64,000 nucleotides of DNA, taken from assembly GCA_020847375.1 (NCBI GenBank), contig JADLCB010000029.1, forward strand, positions 1 to 64,000, read 5' to 3'. This document shows, one piece after another, positions 17,366-26,639 of the stretch. The notes beneath the pieces are model-generated. The model was not told the DNA's origin and ran no database searches. It saw only the letters and a list, made by a program, of their open reading frames with translations. Within the stretch, counting starts at the first letter, position 1; each line of letters opens with the position of its first letter. The DNA comes from Phycisphaerales bacterium. GTDB taxonomy: Bacteria > Planctomycetota > Phycisphaerae > Tepidisphaerales > Tepidisphaeraceae. Position numbers and translations under genes: made by a program.

Positions 17366-17488
17366 TTTTTCCTGGCAGGATTGTGAGAGCTGAAACGCAC
17401 CGACACGCCACGTCAACTGAACTGGGTTCGATCTTGCCCGGCGCGGGTTGATGACTATAGTGGCGAATCAGCGAAAGGTATAAACGAA

Positions 17489-17893
17489 ATGGCAACGACA
17501 ACTCAGGAAATTTTAGACAAGGCAACCAGCCTCGGAAAACTCGTGGCGGAACATCCTGCCGTGGAAAAATACCGTCAAGCCCAGAGGGCTGTTGCCAGCG
17601 ACCCCGACGCCGGCCGGTTGATGAGCGAATTCAATCGCCAACTCGAAGCCCTCGCCCGGGCTGAGCAGATGGGCACGGGCATCACCGACGCCCAGCGCAA
17701 TCAGCTTGAATCGCTGCAGGGGCAGATTATCTCGCATATCAAAATCAAGGCCCTGAACATGGCCCAGGTCGATTTCATCGATCTGCTGCGCAAGGTCACG
17801 GCGGAAATTCATCGCCCCCTGGCTGGTGATCTCGGCCAGGCCGGCGGTCAGACCCCGGCAGGCCCGACCGGCCCGCGCCTGAGCACAATCTGA
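17489..17893 (+). CDS. YlbF/YmcA family protein
   Basis: 134 residues, predicted mainly helical with a Pro/Gly-rich tail. The pattern ILDKATSLGKLVAEHPAVEKYRQAQRAVASD, the first helical pair of the family (residues about 8-38), and the later VDFIDLLRKV match the Com_YlbF family. In Bacillus, family members act with YmcA and YaaT in competence, biofilm formation and mRNA maturation; a role in this organism is unknown. GAAAGG upstream gives a plausible ribosome-binding site. It ends about 15 bases before the stop of the convergent polyferredoxin gene. Confidence 0.75.
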   Translation: MATTTQEILDKATSLGKLVAEHPAVEKYRQAQRAVASDPDAGRLMSEFNRQLEALARAEQMGTGITDAQRNQLESLQGQIISHIKIKALNMAQVDFIDLLRKVTAEIHRPLAGDLGQAGGQTPAGPTGPRLSTI

Positions 17894-17907
17894 TCAATCC
17901 GCGCACT

Positions 17908-19527
17908 TCATCTGAACTGGCGGCCCTGTCCCATACCCCGACCGGCTCCCTGGCCTTGCCCGCTGCCTCGTCCACCGCCGTCACCCTGGCCAGATCCTGG
18001 TCCCTGATGCTGGGCATAGTCCTGACGCAAGACTCGAATCGCCGATTCGCCCATGAGCGGGCACTGGGTTTCACATGCCCCGCAACCCAGGCACTGATGA
18101 TAGCGCACGTAAGGCCGCTGAACCGTTATGGTCTGACCATCCGCCCGTCGGACGCTGGCCGTCCGAAACACAATCGCCTCGCGATCGGCAACGGCGCGGC
18201 AAGCCTCATAACAAATGTCACACGGTTCACCCGTCGCCCAGGGCAGACAACGATCACGATCAATCATCGCCTTGCCGATAATCACCTGCCGAGGCAACTG
18301 GCCAAGCGGAATAGCGCTGGTCGGACAAACTTCGCCGCAAACGGTGCAGTCGATCCGGCAATATCCAACCCGTGGTGTAAGGATTGGCGAAAAAACGCCG
18401 CCTAATCCCGCCTGCCATAGCGCCGGTTGAAGTGCCCCAGTCGGGCATGCCTGAATGCACAATCCACAGCGGATGCACTTGTCGCTGAACTCATCATCAT
18501 CCTGACTGACTCCCGGCGGACGCAACAAATATTGTGGCTGGGAACCGGTCATCACGTTTCCCACTCGCGCAACCAGTGGCACGGCTGCTCCGACGGCGAT
18601 TGTCGTCAAAGCGGTTCGCCGTGATAAATCCACCCCAGCCGGCTTGGGGCGCAACCAGCGCCAACGCACCATGCGATGCGGGCAATGATCCAGACAATCC
18701 ATGCACAGCGTACACGCATCGGTTTGCAGTTGGCCGTCGTTGCCAAATGCGTCCATCCGACAAATGTCTGCGCAATCCTGCGCCGATGGACACTTGCGAC
18801 ACAGCACTCTCGGAGCGCGCACCAGCGGCGAATATCGACCGATCAATCCCAACAGCGCCCCCAGCGGACACAAATACCGACACCAGAACCGCGGCGCCAG
18901 TATCTCGGCCAGGATAAGGACGAACAGCATCGCCAGTACCACCGCGCCGCCGATCTCAATAGCGCGCCAATTGTCGTGACCATTGACTCGCGCAAAAATC
19001 TGTCCACCAGCGTTTTCCAGCGTCGTCCATCCGCGCAGCAGAAGCGCCATCGGATCAACCCAGCCCACGACACTCAGCCCCAATACCGCTGACAGCAACG
19101 TCAGGATGAGCAGCACAAACCGCGCGCTGCGCCACTTACGCAGCGGCGCGCGCAATCGCTGGTGCAATAGCTGCGTCAATCGCAACCGGCTGACAAAATG
19201 CTGGCTGACATCCAGCGTCGTTCCCAGTGGACAGATCCACCCACAAAAAAATCGGCCCAAAAGTACGGTCAACCCCAGGGTGATCAGCGCCGGCCACATC
19301 ACCCACAAAACCGCACGGCTGGCCAGCATCGCGACAACCGCCGCCAGGGGATCAATGCGAAAGATGAAACGACTTACCCCTTCACCTGTCCCGATCCAGC
19401 GCCCAGAGGCCAGCAGAACCAGCACCAGGAAAATGACTGCAAAACCTATCTGTGATGCGCGCCTGATCCATCGCCAGCGCGGTAGGCGTGGTCGCTTAGG
19501 TTGCTGTTGTTGGCAAGCAATCGCCAT
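17908..19527 (-). CDS. NapH/NosR-like membrane polyferredoxin fused to NapG/MauM-like ferredoxin
   Basis: 539 residues from ATG, with a GTG one codon earlier. The N-terminal half has about five membrane helices and the NapH/NosR-type motifs CGWICPLGTTLD and CRYLCPLGALLG. Cys-rich clusters follow (CRKCPSAQDC and CTLCMDCLDHCPH). A second section begins with an Arg-Arg and hydrophobic stretch (SRRTALTTIAVGAAVPLVA), resembling a retained Tat-like leader. It carries further 4Fe-4S sites: CIRCGLCIQACP, CTVCGEVCP, CDICYEAC and CLGCGACETQCP. The two halves correspond to separate NapH and NapG proteins elsewhere, so this looks like a fused quinol-linked electron conduit. The tail of about 35 residues is almost only Gly, Gln and Arg. 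No reductase gene lies nearby, so the terminal acceptor is unknown. Confidence 0.88.
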   Translation of the reverse strand: MAIACQQQQPKRPRLPRWRWIRRASQIGFAVIFLVLVLLASGRWIGTGEGVSRFIFRIDPLAAVVAMLASRAVLWVMWPALITLGLTVLLGRFFCGWICPLGTTLDVSQHFVSRLRLTQLLHQRLRAPLRKWRSARFVLLILTLLSAVLGLSVVGWVDPMALLLRGWTTLENAGGQIFARVNGHDNWRAIEIGGAVVLAMLFVLILAEILAPRFWCRYLCPLGALLGLIGRYSPLVRAPRVLCRKCPSAQDCADICRMDAFGNDGQLQTDACTLCMDCLDHCPHRMVRWRWLRPKPAGVDLSRRTALTTIAVGAAVPLVARVGNVMTGSQPQYLLRPPGVSQDDDEFSDKCIRCGLCIQACPTGALQPALWQAGLGGVFSPILTPRVGYCRIDCTVCGEVCPTSAIPLGQLPRQVIIGKAMIDRDRCLPWATGEPCDICYEACRAVADREAIVFRTASVRRADGQTITVQRPYVRYHQCLGCGACETQCPLMGESAIRVLRQDYAQHQGPGSGQGDGGGRGSGQGQGAGRGMGQGRQFR

Positions 19528-19644
19528 CACTTATATTGTGGCGCCAAGGGGTTCATTTCGTACTCAAAATTGCGCAGCACGCCTCGCCAGCACCCGTGTC
19601 GCATGCGTTGCCATGGCCACTAAGACGTGAATAACTTCGAGCAG

Positions 19645-20055
19645 CTAATCCTGCCAGACAAAACTGACCGCCAGTTCGATATTACCTGTCACCGCGCGCC
19701 CCACCGGACAGGTGCGCGCAGCATTTTCCAGCTTCAATCGCTGCGCCAATCCCAGTTTCGCCGGCAGGTTAAATTCGAGCGTCAGCTTGGCAATCCGTCG
19801 CGGCAACTGCGTGGACATTTCCTTGCGCACCTGGCATGTAGCACCAGCCAGATCGATCCCTTCCCGCTTGGCAACGATCCCCATGATCGTAAACATGCAC
19901 GTACTCAAGGCAGTACCAATCAGATCCGTCGGCGAAAAATTCTCCCCCTTGCCATTGTTATCGACCGGCGCATCAGTCAGCAGAACCTGACCCGATGGCC
20001 CGTGTACGCAGCGACACTGCAAATCCCCGGTATATGTGACATCAACCTGAACCAT
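19645..20055 (-). CDS. OsmC/Ohr family protein
   Basis: 136 residues, the usual length. Motifs are NFSPTDLIGTALSTCMFTIMG, holding the first redox Cys, and ARTCPVGRAV with the second. Members reduce organic or other hydroperoxides with a Cys pair, using a dihydrolipoamide or thiol donor in the cytoplasm; the OsmC versus Ohr branch is not settled here. The ends are unambiguous. It lies between the polyferredoxin gene and a DUF488 gene, all read leftward but with gaps large enough for separate promoters. Confidence 0.93.
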   Translation of the reverse strand: MVQVDVTYTGDLQCRCVHGPSGQVLLTDAPVDNNGKGENFSPTDLIGTALSTCMFTIMGIVAKREGIDLAGATCQVRKEMSTQLPRRIAKLTLEFNLPAKLGLAQRLKLENAARTCPVGRAVTGNIELAVSFVWQD

Positions 20056-20102
20056 GACGGATCAGCCTACGATCTTGGCTGAATGATGACAAGATCCGCC
20101 CT

Positions 20103-20474
20103 TTAATCTGGCGGAATGTAGATATTCAGCTCGTCGATAAACTCATGCAGCGCCGTGCCGGTATTTTCCGCCGGGTTATCGCCGTGATGCAGCAGCGTCA
20201 CATTCTGATGACGCGCAATTTTCGCCAGTTGCGCCAAGGCATCGCGAAAACCCGACTTCTGCAGATATTCGTGATATTTAGCGCGAAATTGATCGTAATC
20301 CGCTGGATGTTCCGCAAACCACTCCGCCAGCATCGGCGGCGGCCCCAGATTCGGCAGTACATGATCCACCTTGCACCACTGACAATACTCACGAACCAAC
20401 CCCATCGGTTCCACCCATATGCGGACACCGTCGTCACCTTCGACCTCATCCATCAGATGCTTGACTTTGATCAT
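20103..20474 (-). CDS. DUF488 family protein
   Basis: 123 residues. The start is chosen because GGAGAGCGCC precedes this ATG; a longer version would add four residues and lose the ribosome-binding site. The DUF488 pattern is recognisable: an N-terminal VRIWVEPMGL, a central WFAEHPADYDQFRAKYHEYL and a C-terminal VTLLHHGDNPAENTGTALHEFI. The family is of unknown biochemical function. It differs from typical members in an early pair of Cys (YCQWC). No operon partner is evident. Confidence 0.75.
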   Translation of the reverse strand: MIKVKHLMDEVEGDDGVRIWVEPMGLVREYCQWCKVDHVLPNLGPPPMLAEWFAEHPADYDQFRAKYHEYLQKSGFRDALAQLAKIARHQNVTLLHHGDNPAENTGTALHEFIDELNIYIPPD

Positions 20475-20745
20475 GGCGCTCTCCATGCCTTGGTCAGGTT
20501 GTTTCTCGACTCCTGACTAATAGTAGGACACGTCCTGTCTCGTGAAGTTGTTCACAGGAAAAATTATTGGACAGCATCCCCATCAGATGAGTTGAAATCT
20601 CTTTTTATATAAAATTATTTTCAGTGATTATCGGACCAGACGAGCAGGCACGCGATGACTGTCGTATGATCAAAGAAGTCTCATATACCCCGTCAGGTCG
20701 TCGATATAGACGGTGTATATCGTTAATTCTCAACCGGAAGGCTGA

Positions 20746-22521
20746 ATGTCATACACCGTTGCCCATGTTACCCACGAAGCAATCCAGAAAATTGGCGGAA
20801 TCGGCGCTGTTTTGCAGGGAATGCTGACCAGCAAAAAATATCTCGAACAGGCTTCACGCAATATCCTGATCGGCCCCTTCTGGCCCGGCGACCAGACCGG
20901 CGATCAGCGGCTCGGGCCTCAGGGGGAAGTGCTCTATTCCAGCATGGATTCCCTCTCGCGCTCGCCGCTGGCATCGCATTTTCGTGAAATCGAACAGAAT
21001 TTCGGCGTTGGTGTGATCTACGGCCGGCGCAAGTTCGTGGATAAGGAAACGGGCAGCGTCTCCACCCCGGAAGTGCTGCTGATCGACGTTTCGCGCTACA
21101 ACATGAACCGGCTGGGGGAATTCAAGTATCGCATCTGGAAAACGTTCGGTATCGACTCGGGCAAATACGAACATATCTGGGACTACGAGCAGTACATGCG
21201 CCTGGCCCAGCCTGCCATCGCCTGCCTCTACGCCCTGGGGATCGGCAATCAGCTCGAGCCGGCCATTGTTCTTTCGCATGAATACATGGGCATGCCCACC
21301 GTCATGGCTGCCATCATGGAAGGCAACGGACGCTTCCGCACCATTTTCCACGCCCACGAATGCGCCACCATGCGCCGGCTGGTTGAAGGCAAACCGGGCC
21401 ACGACACCATGTTCTACAACGTCATGAATGTCGCAATGGCCCAGGGACATTACGTTGACGATGTTTTTGGGGACCAGAGCGATTACTACAAACACGCCCT
21501 GATCCGCTCGGCTCGTTTTTGCGACAATATCTTCGCGGTTGGCGACAAGACGTTGCAGGAAATTCGTTTTCTCGGCCCTGAATTCGCCTCGGTGGACGCG
21601 CAACTGGCGTACAACGGCGTCCCCTGCTGGAAAATTTCCGTCGATGAAAAAATGCGCAGCCGCAATCTGCTGCGCAAGTACGCTCAAAATCTGCTCGGAT
21701 TTCAACCGGATTACGTCTTCACGCACGTTACGCGCCTGGTTCCTTCCAAGGGAATGTGGCGCGATCTGCGCGTTCTGGAGCACCTGGAAACGCTGCTGCG
21801 CCAACGTAATGAAACTGCGATTCTGTTCACCCTCAGCACGGAAGTGCCCGCGCGCCGTCCCGACGATATTTTGAACATGGAAAAGTATTATCGCTGGCCG
21901 GTGGTGCACCGCGAAGGCCTGCCCGATCTGTCCAACGGCGAAACGCTTTATTACCAGGGCGTTCAGGAATTCAACGCCCGCTCGCGCAATATCAAGGTGG
22001 TTTTCGTCAACCAGTTCGGCTGGCAGCAGCAACTATGCGGTCAGCGCATGCCTGCGGAAATGGAATTCATGGACATTCGTAAAGGCTCGGATGTTGAGTT
22101 CGGTCAGTCGATTTACGAACCGTTTGGCATCGCCCAGGTCGAACCCATCAGTTTCGGCGGCATTTGCGTCTTTTCCAATGTCTGCGGCTGTGCCGGCTTT
22201 GTCGATAAAATCACCAACGGTCAGCCCACGCCCAATGTCATCGTGGCTGATTACACCGACCTGCCCGACAAAAGTATCCGCCCCGAACAACTTATGAATA
22301 TCGGTCAGATTCAGCGTGTGCAGATCGAAGAAACGGTGGCTGGAAAAATCGCGCAGGAAATCGACCAGCGTCTGGCTCGTACTCCCGCAGAATTCGATGC
22401 CTTCATCCATCGCGGCTATGAGCTGGCCAAGCACATGAGCTGGGATGCAGTGGCGGAAAACTATCTGCTGCCTGGTTTCAGCCGCGCGGTTAAAGCCAAT
22501 CGTCTGCAGCAAATTGCCTGA
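20746..22521 (+). CDS. Glycogen/starch synthase-like glycosyltransferase
   Basis: 591 residues, preceded by GGAAGG. The N-terminal VTHEAIQKIGGIGAVLQG and NILIGPFWPG match the acceptor/ADP-glucose-binding start of glycogen synthases, where KxGG contacts the nucleotide sugar. The C-terminal domain shows YEPFGIAQVEPISFGGICVFS, the E-x7-E retaining glycosyltransferase signature. It should elongate alpha-1,4-glucan from a nucleotide glucose. Some features (IGPF after the KxGG helix) recall the eukaryote-type GT3 family, others GT5, so subfamily and donor are uncertain. The gene stands alone, with about 270 bases of AT-rich sequence upstream and no branching enzyme nearby. A weak hairpin ACCGGA/TCCGGT follows at about 22658. 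Confidence 0.85.
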   Translation: MSYTVAHVTHEAIQKIGGIGAVLQGMLTSKKYLEQASRNILIGPFWPGDQTGDQRLGPQGEVLYSSMDSLSRSPLASHFREIEQNFGVGVIYGRRKFVDKETGSVSTPEVLLIDVSRYNMNRLGEFKYRIWKTFGIDSGKYEHIWDYEQYMRLAQPAIACLYALGIGNQLEPAIVLSHEYMGMPTVMAAIMEGNGRFRTIFHAHECATMRRLVEGKPGHDTMFYNVMNVAMAQGHYVDDVFGDQSDYYKHALIRSARFCDNIFAVGDKTLQEIRFLGPEFASVDAQLAYNGVPCWKISVDEKMRSRNLLRKYAQNLLGFQPDYVFTHVTRLVPSKGMWRDLRVLEHLETLLRQRNETAILFTLSTEVPARRPDDILNMEKYYRWPVVHREGLPDLSNGETLYYQGVQEFNARSRNIKVVFVNQFGWQQQLCGQRMPAEMEFMDIRKGSDVEFGQSIYEPFGIAQVEPISFGGICVFSNVCGCAGFVDKITNGQPTPNVIVADYTDLPDKSIRPEQLMNIGQIQRVQIEETVAGKIAQEIDQRLARTPAEFDAFIHRGYELAKHMSWDAVAENYLLPGFSRAVKANRLQQIA

Positions 22522-22788
22522 AACCAGCCTGTCAGGGCGACTTTCGATCGATTGACCTCAGCAGACTCGATGTGGTAATTTAACACGTTGGAGATACTTT
22601 TCGCCTACCCCAATCAGGTTGAAAAGGTATAATTCTCCATGTTGAGGTTATAACCGGATAGAATTAACTCCGGTGTCCAACTTTTTCATCACAACCAAAG
22701 ATGAAACGAGCGCGTAGTATTTCAATAGTTACGCCTCCGGGCCACTGCCTGATATCCGCAGACCCGAACCGAAACGGATCACGATCAA

Positions 22789-24399
22789 ATGAGCACCTTG
22801 GTAACTTCCAGTTCATTCGCCAATACACGTAAACGCTCCGTCCGCCTGGGGCTGATCGCCGGCGCAGCTCTCCTGCTGGCCATAGCCGGTTATCTCATCT
22901 TTCGCTCAGTCTCAGGCCCGTCAGCCACAGTCGCCCAGGGTGATTTCCATCTTGTTGCGCCGATCGACATGATTGTGCGTATACAGAAAGATGGTGAATT
23001 GCAGGCTGTGCACAACATCGAAATTCGGTGCAAAGTCGAAGGTCGCAGCACGATCCAGACCATCGTCCCTGAAGGTTCAACCGTCAAAAAAGGGGATGTT
23101 CTGCTTACGCTGGACAGCTCGGACATCCGCCAGAAAATTGACGACACCATGCTGGAAGTGCAAAAAGCCCAGACTGACGCCACTGCCGCCCGCGAGGATG
23201 TGGAAATCCAGCAATCCATCAATGACGCCAATCTCCAGACCGCCGAAGTGCAGTTGCTGCTGGCCAAGCTCGATCTGGAGCAATACGAAAAAGGGACTTA
23301 TCCCCAGGCGCTGCAGGATGCCCAGCGCGCCGTGGAAATGGCGCGCATCACCGTCGCCAACGCGGAAAAGGATCTGGAGCAGACGATGAACCTGTTTTCC
23401 AGGGGATTTGTCACGCCCGCCGACGTGGAAAAATCCAAACTCGAAAGCCTGACGGCCAAAAACAGTTTGCAAAAGGCTGAAACCGAATTGATGGTTCTCC
23501 AGGAATACACCCACCGCAAAGACCAGGCCGACAAGCGCAACACCCTGTCGCAGACCCAGGCCAATCTCGGTCGGGTCAAGCAGCAAAACGCCAGCAGTCT
23601 GGCTCAGCGCATCGCAGCCAAGGAAGCCAGGGAGCGCACGCTGATTCTGCGGCAGCGCAAACTTGAAAGTCTTCAGGAACAACTGGAGGCATGCACCGTG
23701 ACCGCCCCCACCAGCGGTCTGGTCGTATACGGTTCCAGCGGCAGTCGGCGCGATGATCGCCGCGTAGCCGAAGGGACCGAAGTCACCGAAAAGCAGATTC
23801 TGTTTCGCCTGCCCGATACCAGCGACATGATGGCGATTGTGCGCATTCCTGAAGCCCAGAAATATAAACTGAATGTCGGTCAGCGGGCGCGGGTGCAAAT
23901 CAATGGCACGACAGAACCGATCTGGGGTACGGTAAAAACAATTGCTGTCGTCTATGACTCCAACACCTGGTGGAACCCCGATCTCAAGGAATACCCCGTT
24001 GAAATCGCGCTGGATTCGACCCCCAGCGGTCTTAAACCCGGCACCAGTGTGCAGGCGCAGATCATCATTGATCAGGAGGATAATGTGCTGGCGCTACCCC
24101 TGCCATCGATTTTTTCCACCGGCAATGATCGCTATGTCTTTGTGCGCAACGGTGATCAAGTGCGCCCGCAGAAGGTCGAAATCGGCGCCAGCAACGAAAC
24201 CTTCGCCAAAGTGATCAGCGGTGTCGAGGCCGGCAGTCAGGTGTTGATGCTCCAAGCCGGGCAGGGGCGGGAACTGCTCGAACGGGCTGGGATTGCACTG
24301 GCGACGCCTCAACCGCAGCAATCGCAGCGTATTCCCGCTGCACCACAGGCCCAGTCCAGCACCCAAATAAATCAGTCCAGTCAGGCCTCTGCCCAATAG
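22789..24399 (+). CDS. HlyD-type periplasmic adaptor (membrane fusion protein)
   Basis: 536 residues. A single N-terminal membrane helix (about 20-40) is followed by the first biotinyl-lipoyl half (VEGRSTIQTIVPEGSTVKKG), then a long alpha-hairpin/coiled coil (about 115-300). The second lipoyl half (CTVTAPTSGLVVYG), a beta-barrel domain and a membrane-proximal domain (GNDRYVFVRNG) complete the fold. The tail is Gln/Ser-rich. Such proteins bridge an inner-membrane ABC or RND pump to an outer-membrane channel. No pump gene follows: the next gene, 300 bases on, is a sulfotransferase, so the partner must be elsewhere. Confidence 0.9.
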   Translation: MSTLVTSSSFANTRKRSVRLGLIAGAALLLAIAGYLIFRSVSGPSATVAQGDFHLVAPIDMIVRIQKDGELQAVHNIEIRCKVEGRSTIQTIVPEGSTVKKGDVLLTLDSSDIRQKIDDTMLEVQKAQTDATAAREDVEIQQSINDANLQTAEVQLLLAKLDLEQYEKGTYPQALQDAQRAVEMARITVANAEKDLEQTMNLFSRGFVTPADVEKSKLESLTAKNSLQKAETELMVLQEYTHRKDQADKRNTLSQTQANLGRVKQQNASSLAQRIAAKEARERTLILRQRKLESLQEQLEACTVTAPTSGLVVYGSSGSRRDDRRVAEGTEVTEKQILFRLPDTSDMMAIVRIPEAQKYKLNVGQRARVQINGTTEPIWGTVKTIAVVYDSNTWWNPDLKEYPVEIALDSTPSGLKPGTSVQAQIIIDQEDNVLALPLPSIFSTGNDRYVFVRNGDQVRPQKVEIGASNETFAKVISGVEAGSQVLMLQAGQGRELLERAGIALATPQPQQSQRIPAAPQAQSSTQINQSSQASAQ

Positions 24400-24637
24400 C
24401 GGTACTTCTCGATCAAGACGCTTGCTAACAATAACGCTTGGGAATCGTGGCTGTTCGGATTGATCTCAACCGGTTCAAGTCCCGCACACACACGCCCTGC
24501 AACCATCAGTACGAAAATTATCTCCGCAACCGCATCGACATCGAAGCGCCGCTGCTGCGCAATTTTTCGTATCTTCGTTCATTCAACCCACCTGATGCGA
24601 TTCATCTTGAATCGCCGGAAATTGACGTATGGATGGG

Positions 24638-24666
24638 TTGGGATCGGCCTGTTTTCATGATAAAAT
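24638..24666 (+). promoter_or_regulatory. Candidate sigma-70 promoter of the sulfotransferase gene
   Basis: TTGGGA and TAAAAT are separated by exactly 17 bases and lie 32 bases before the start codon. The rest of the roughly 300-base gap after the adaptor gene (24400-24637) holds no convincing gene. Confidence 0.5.
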
Positions 24667-24698
24667 AAACTGCTGTGGATTTATTCGGAATTTGATTC

Positions 24699-25913
24699 AT
24701 GACTGAACTGCCTGCCCTATCTCCTGCCACGGGACTCAACCCTTTCGTTGCCTCATTGCGCCGCTTCCTGGCGATCCATCAGAATCTGGCTGGCAAGCGC
24801 ATCCTGATCTGCGGTAACAACGTATCCGTGTTCGTCCAAGCCTTGCAGGATGCTGGTGCGCAGGTCTTTGTCGCCTGCGGCACGCCGGTTGACCTCAAAC
24901 GCATCAAACGTCGTTTTCATGATCTTCCTGTTGCGGTGCGCGATGCCACTTTTACCAACCCCGATCGTCATAACGGCAGTTACGATCTGGTCATCATCTG
25001 GGATGGTGTCGGCGCCAGTCTACCGCAATGGCTGCAAGGCACGCTCCAGCTCAGCCCCAACGTCTGGGCGGATTCGCTGACACGGGGCTGGATACAGATC
25101 GAATTCCCTCTGACGGAACACATTTTCTTCCCCGATGCAGCCGTTCAACAGGCGCGGCAGATCCCGTTTGACCAGGTTCGTGATCCACTGCTGGCGCATG
25201 TACATCTGCCCAAAAACGGCGGGTCATCCATCAATGATCTGCTGTTTGAAAGTTTTGGCTATCGCTATCGCTCGTTGTACGTGCATGATCCGAATATCCA
25301 GCAGGATGAAGATTTTCTGAACCAGCAATTACCCCTGGTGCCCCAGGCGCAAGTTATTTCCAGCCATAATTTTCGCGCTTTCCCCGAAAAAATCGGGCAT
25401 CGGCCGATGCTCTATTTCACCTTCCTGCGCCATCCGCTGGCTCGCCATTTGTCCTACTATCGCTATGCCAGAAAGCATTATCACTCGCTTTCGCCTGAAC
25501 ACTTGAAAGTCCTGCCGGAAAATTTTCTGGAAATGTCCCCGCAGGACTATCTTCGCTTTGAAGCCGAGCTGCATGACCAAGGCCATCGGTTTGGCCAGCT
25601 CCATACCTTCGATCCGCAGGGTGACCTCGCCAAGGCTCATCAAATACTGTCCGATTTTTTTCTGGTTGGTGTCACCGAGCAGCTTGAGCGCAGCTTGAAT
25701 CTTCTACGTAAAAAACTCTCCTGTGTCGGTTATCACCTCGTGGAATTCCCCGTCCATCGGGCCAATACCACCGAAGATCTTTACGATCAGACCGGCGATA
25801 TGATGGCTGATCCTGATGTTCAGGCTGCGGCTGGATATCTGGAGAAAGACCAGCAACTTTACGACTGGGCCTTGCGCCGATTTGAGCATGAATGTCTGAT
25901 GTATGGCGTGTAA
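24699..25913 (+). CDS. Sulfotransferase family protein with N-terminal Rossmann-like domain
   Basis: 404 residues. The second half has the PAPS-binding motifs of carbohydrate sulfotransferases: the 5'-phosphosulfate loop HLPKNGGSSINDLLFE (about 170) and the 3'-phosphate motif FTFLRHPLARHLSYYRYA (about 242). It would transfer sulfate from PAPS to a glycan. The first 150 residues form a separate alpha/beta unit (KRILICGNNVSVFVQALQDAGAQVFVACG), resembling a SAM- or nucleotide-binding Rossmann fold without a recognisable catalytic motif. The gene is monocistronic, with its own promoter. Sulfated surface glycans are plausible for a planctomycete but are inferred. Confidence 0.82.
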   Translation: MTELPALSPATGLNPFVASLRRFLAIHQNLAGKRILICGNNVSVFVQALQDAGAQVFVACGTPVDLKRIKRRFHDLPVAVRDATFTNPDRHNGSYDLVIIWDGVGASLPQWLQGTLQLSPNVWADSLTRGWIQIEFPLTEHIFFPDAAVQQARQIPFDQVRDPLLAHVHLPKNGGSSINDLLFESFGYRYRSLYVHDPNIQQDEDFLNQQLPLVPQAQVISSHNFRAFPEKIGHRPMLYFTFLRHPLARHLSYYRYARKHYHSLSPEHLKVLPENFLEMSPQDYLRFEAELHDQGHRFGQLHTFDPQGDLAKAHQILSDFFLVGVTEQLERSLNLLRKKLSCVGYHLVEFPVHRANTTEDLYDQTGDMMADPDVQAAAGYLEKDQQLYDWALRRFEHECLMYGV

Positions 25914-25962
25914 TAACCGCGACGATCAGCAACCCCGTTGCAGTGGATCACCATAAAACCCA

Positions 25963-26613
25963 TCAACCTCCTGCGGCTGATCCCCCGTGCGCGTCGTTCA
26001 GATCGACCGGTTTCCAGTCATAAAAAAAACGTGCGGTGCGCCGGGCCATATTGCCAATCATGCGCGTGCGCAGCATATCCGGTTTGTCCAGCTCCGTGAC
26101 ATGCTGCATCTCAGTTTTATATTCCACCGGTTGGCCTGACGCTGCATCCTGTGGCCAGAGTGTCTGGCCTGTCTGCCCGTCAATCACCTTCACGCGGTAT
26201 GACATAATCCCGCGCATCATCCCCCCCGCCTGCTCGACACCACACGACGCCAGATCAATGTAAACCACCTGCCTGGCTCCCAGCTCGCGGGCGATTTCCG
26301 ACACTTTCATCTGGGGGTAGGCTGAACCTTTCTGCTGGATCAGACGATGCAGTTCCGCCGGATCGATCATCGGCGTCAGGGTGTTGCTGCGCAGTTCATC
26401 CGTCAATTGCGAACCAAAACGATCGGCGTCCAGCGCCAGAGATGAAGGCGAGCGATAATTCTCCACCAGGACCAGCGTTGGTTGTTCGGATAGTTTATAG
26501 GCTGCCGGTTGCAGTGGAGGACCGACAACCGCGTATTCAAACATACCCACATAATTGCAGCCACTGCCCCCCAGGCACAGCACCAGCAAAATCAGTAATC
26601 CAATCCAGCGCAT
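25963..26613 (-). CDS. Putative lipoprotein (CsgG/TolB-N-like fold suspected)
   Basis: 216 residues from MRWIGLLI; a longer version would put nine unsuitable residues before the signal. The signal peptide ends in the lipobox LGGSGC. The mature part has a strand-helix pattern with VSEIARELGARQVVYIDL, reminiscent of the TolB-N/CsgG-like domain of assembly lipoproteins, but the match is only by eye. It follows another lipoprotein of similar size with a 26-base gap. No function can be assigned with confidence. Confidence 0.7.
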   Translation of the reverse strand: MRWIGLLILLVLCLGGSGCNYVGMFEYAVVGPPLQPAAYKLSEQPTLVLVENYRSPSSLALDADRFGSQLTDELRSNTLTPMIDPAELHRLIQQKGSAYPQMKVSEIARELGARQVVYIDLASCGVEQAGGMMRGIMSYRVKVIDGQTGQTLWPQDAASGQPVEYKTEMQHVTELDKPDMLRTRMIGNMARRTARFFYDWKPVDLNDAHGGSAAGG

Positions 26614-26639
26614 GGGACATCCCGTCGTTTGCAGGACCA

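Noticed and set aside
20854-22032. 392-codon open frame antisense to the glycogen-synthase-like gene
   Set aside because: Composition is that of a mirror frame and no family is recognisable.
24438-24668. 76-codon frame between the adaptor and sulfotransferase genes
   Set aside because: No ribosome-binding site, no recognisable pattern, and it contains the likely promoter of the next gene.
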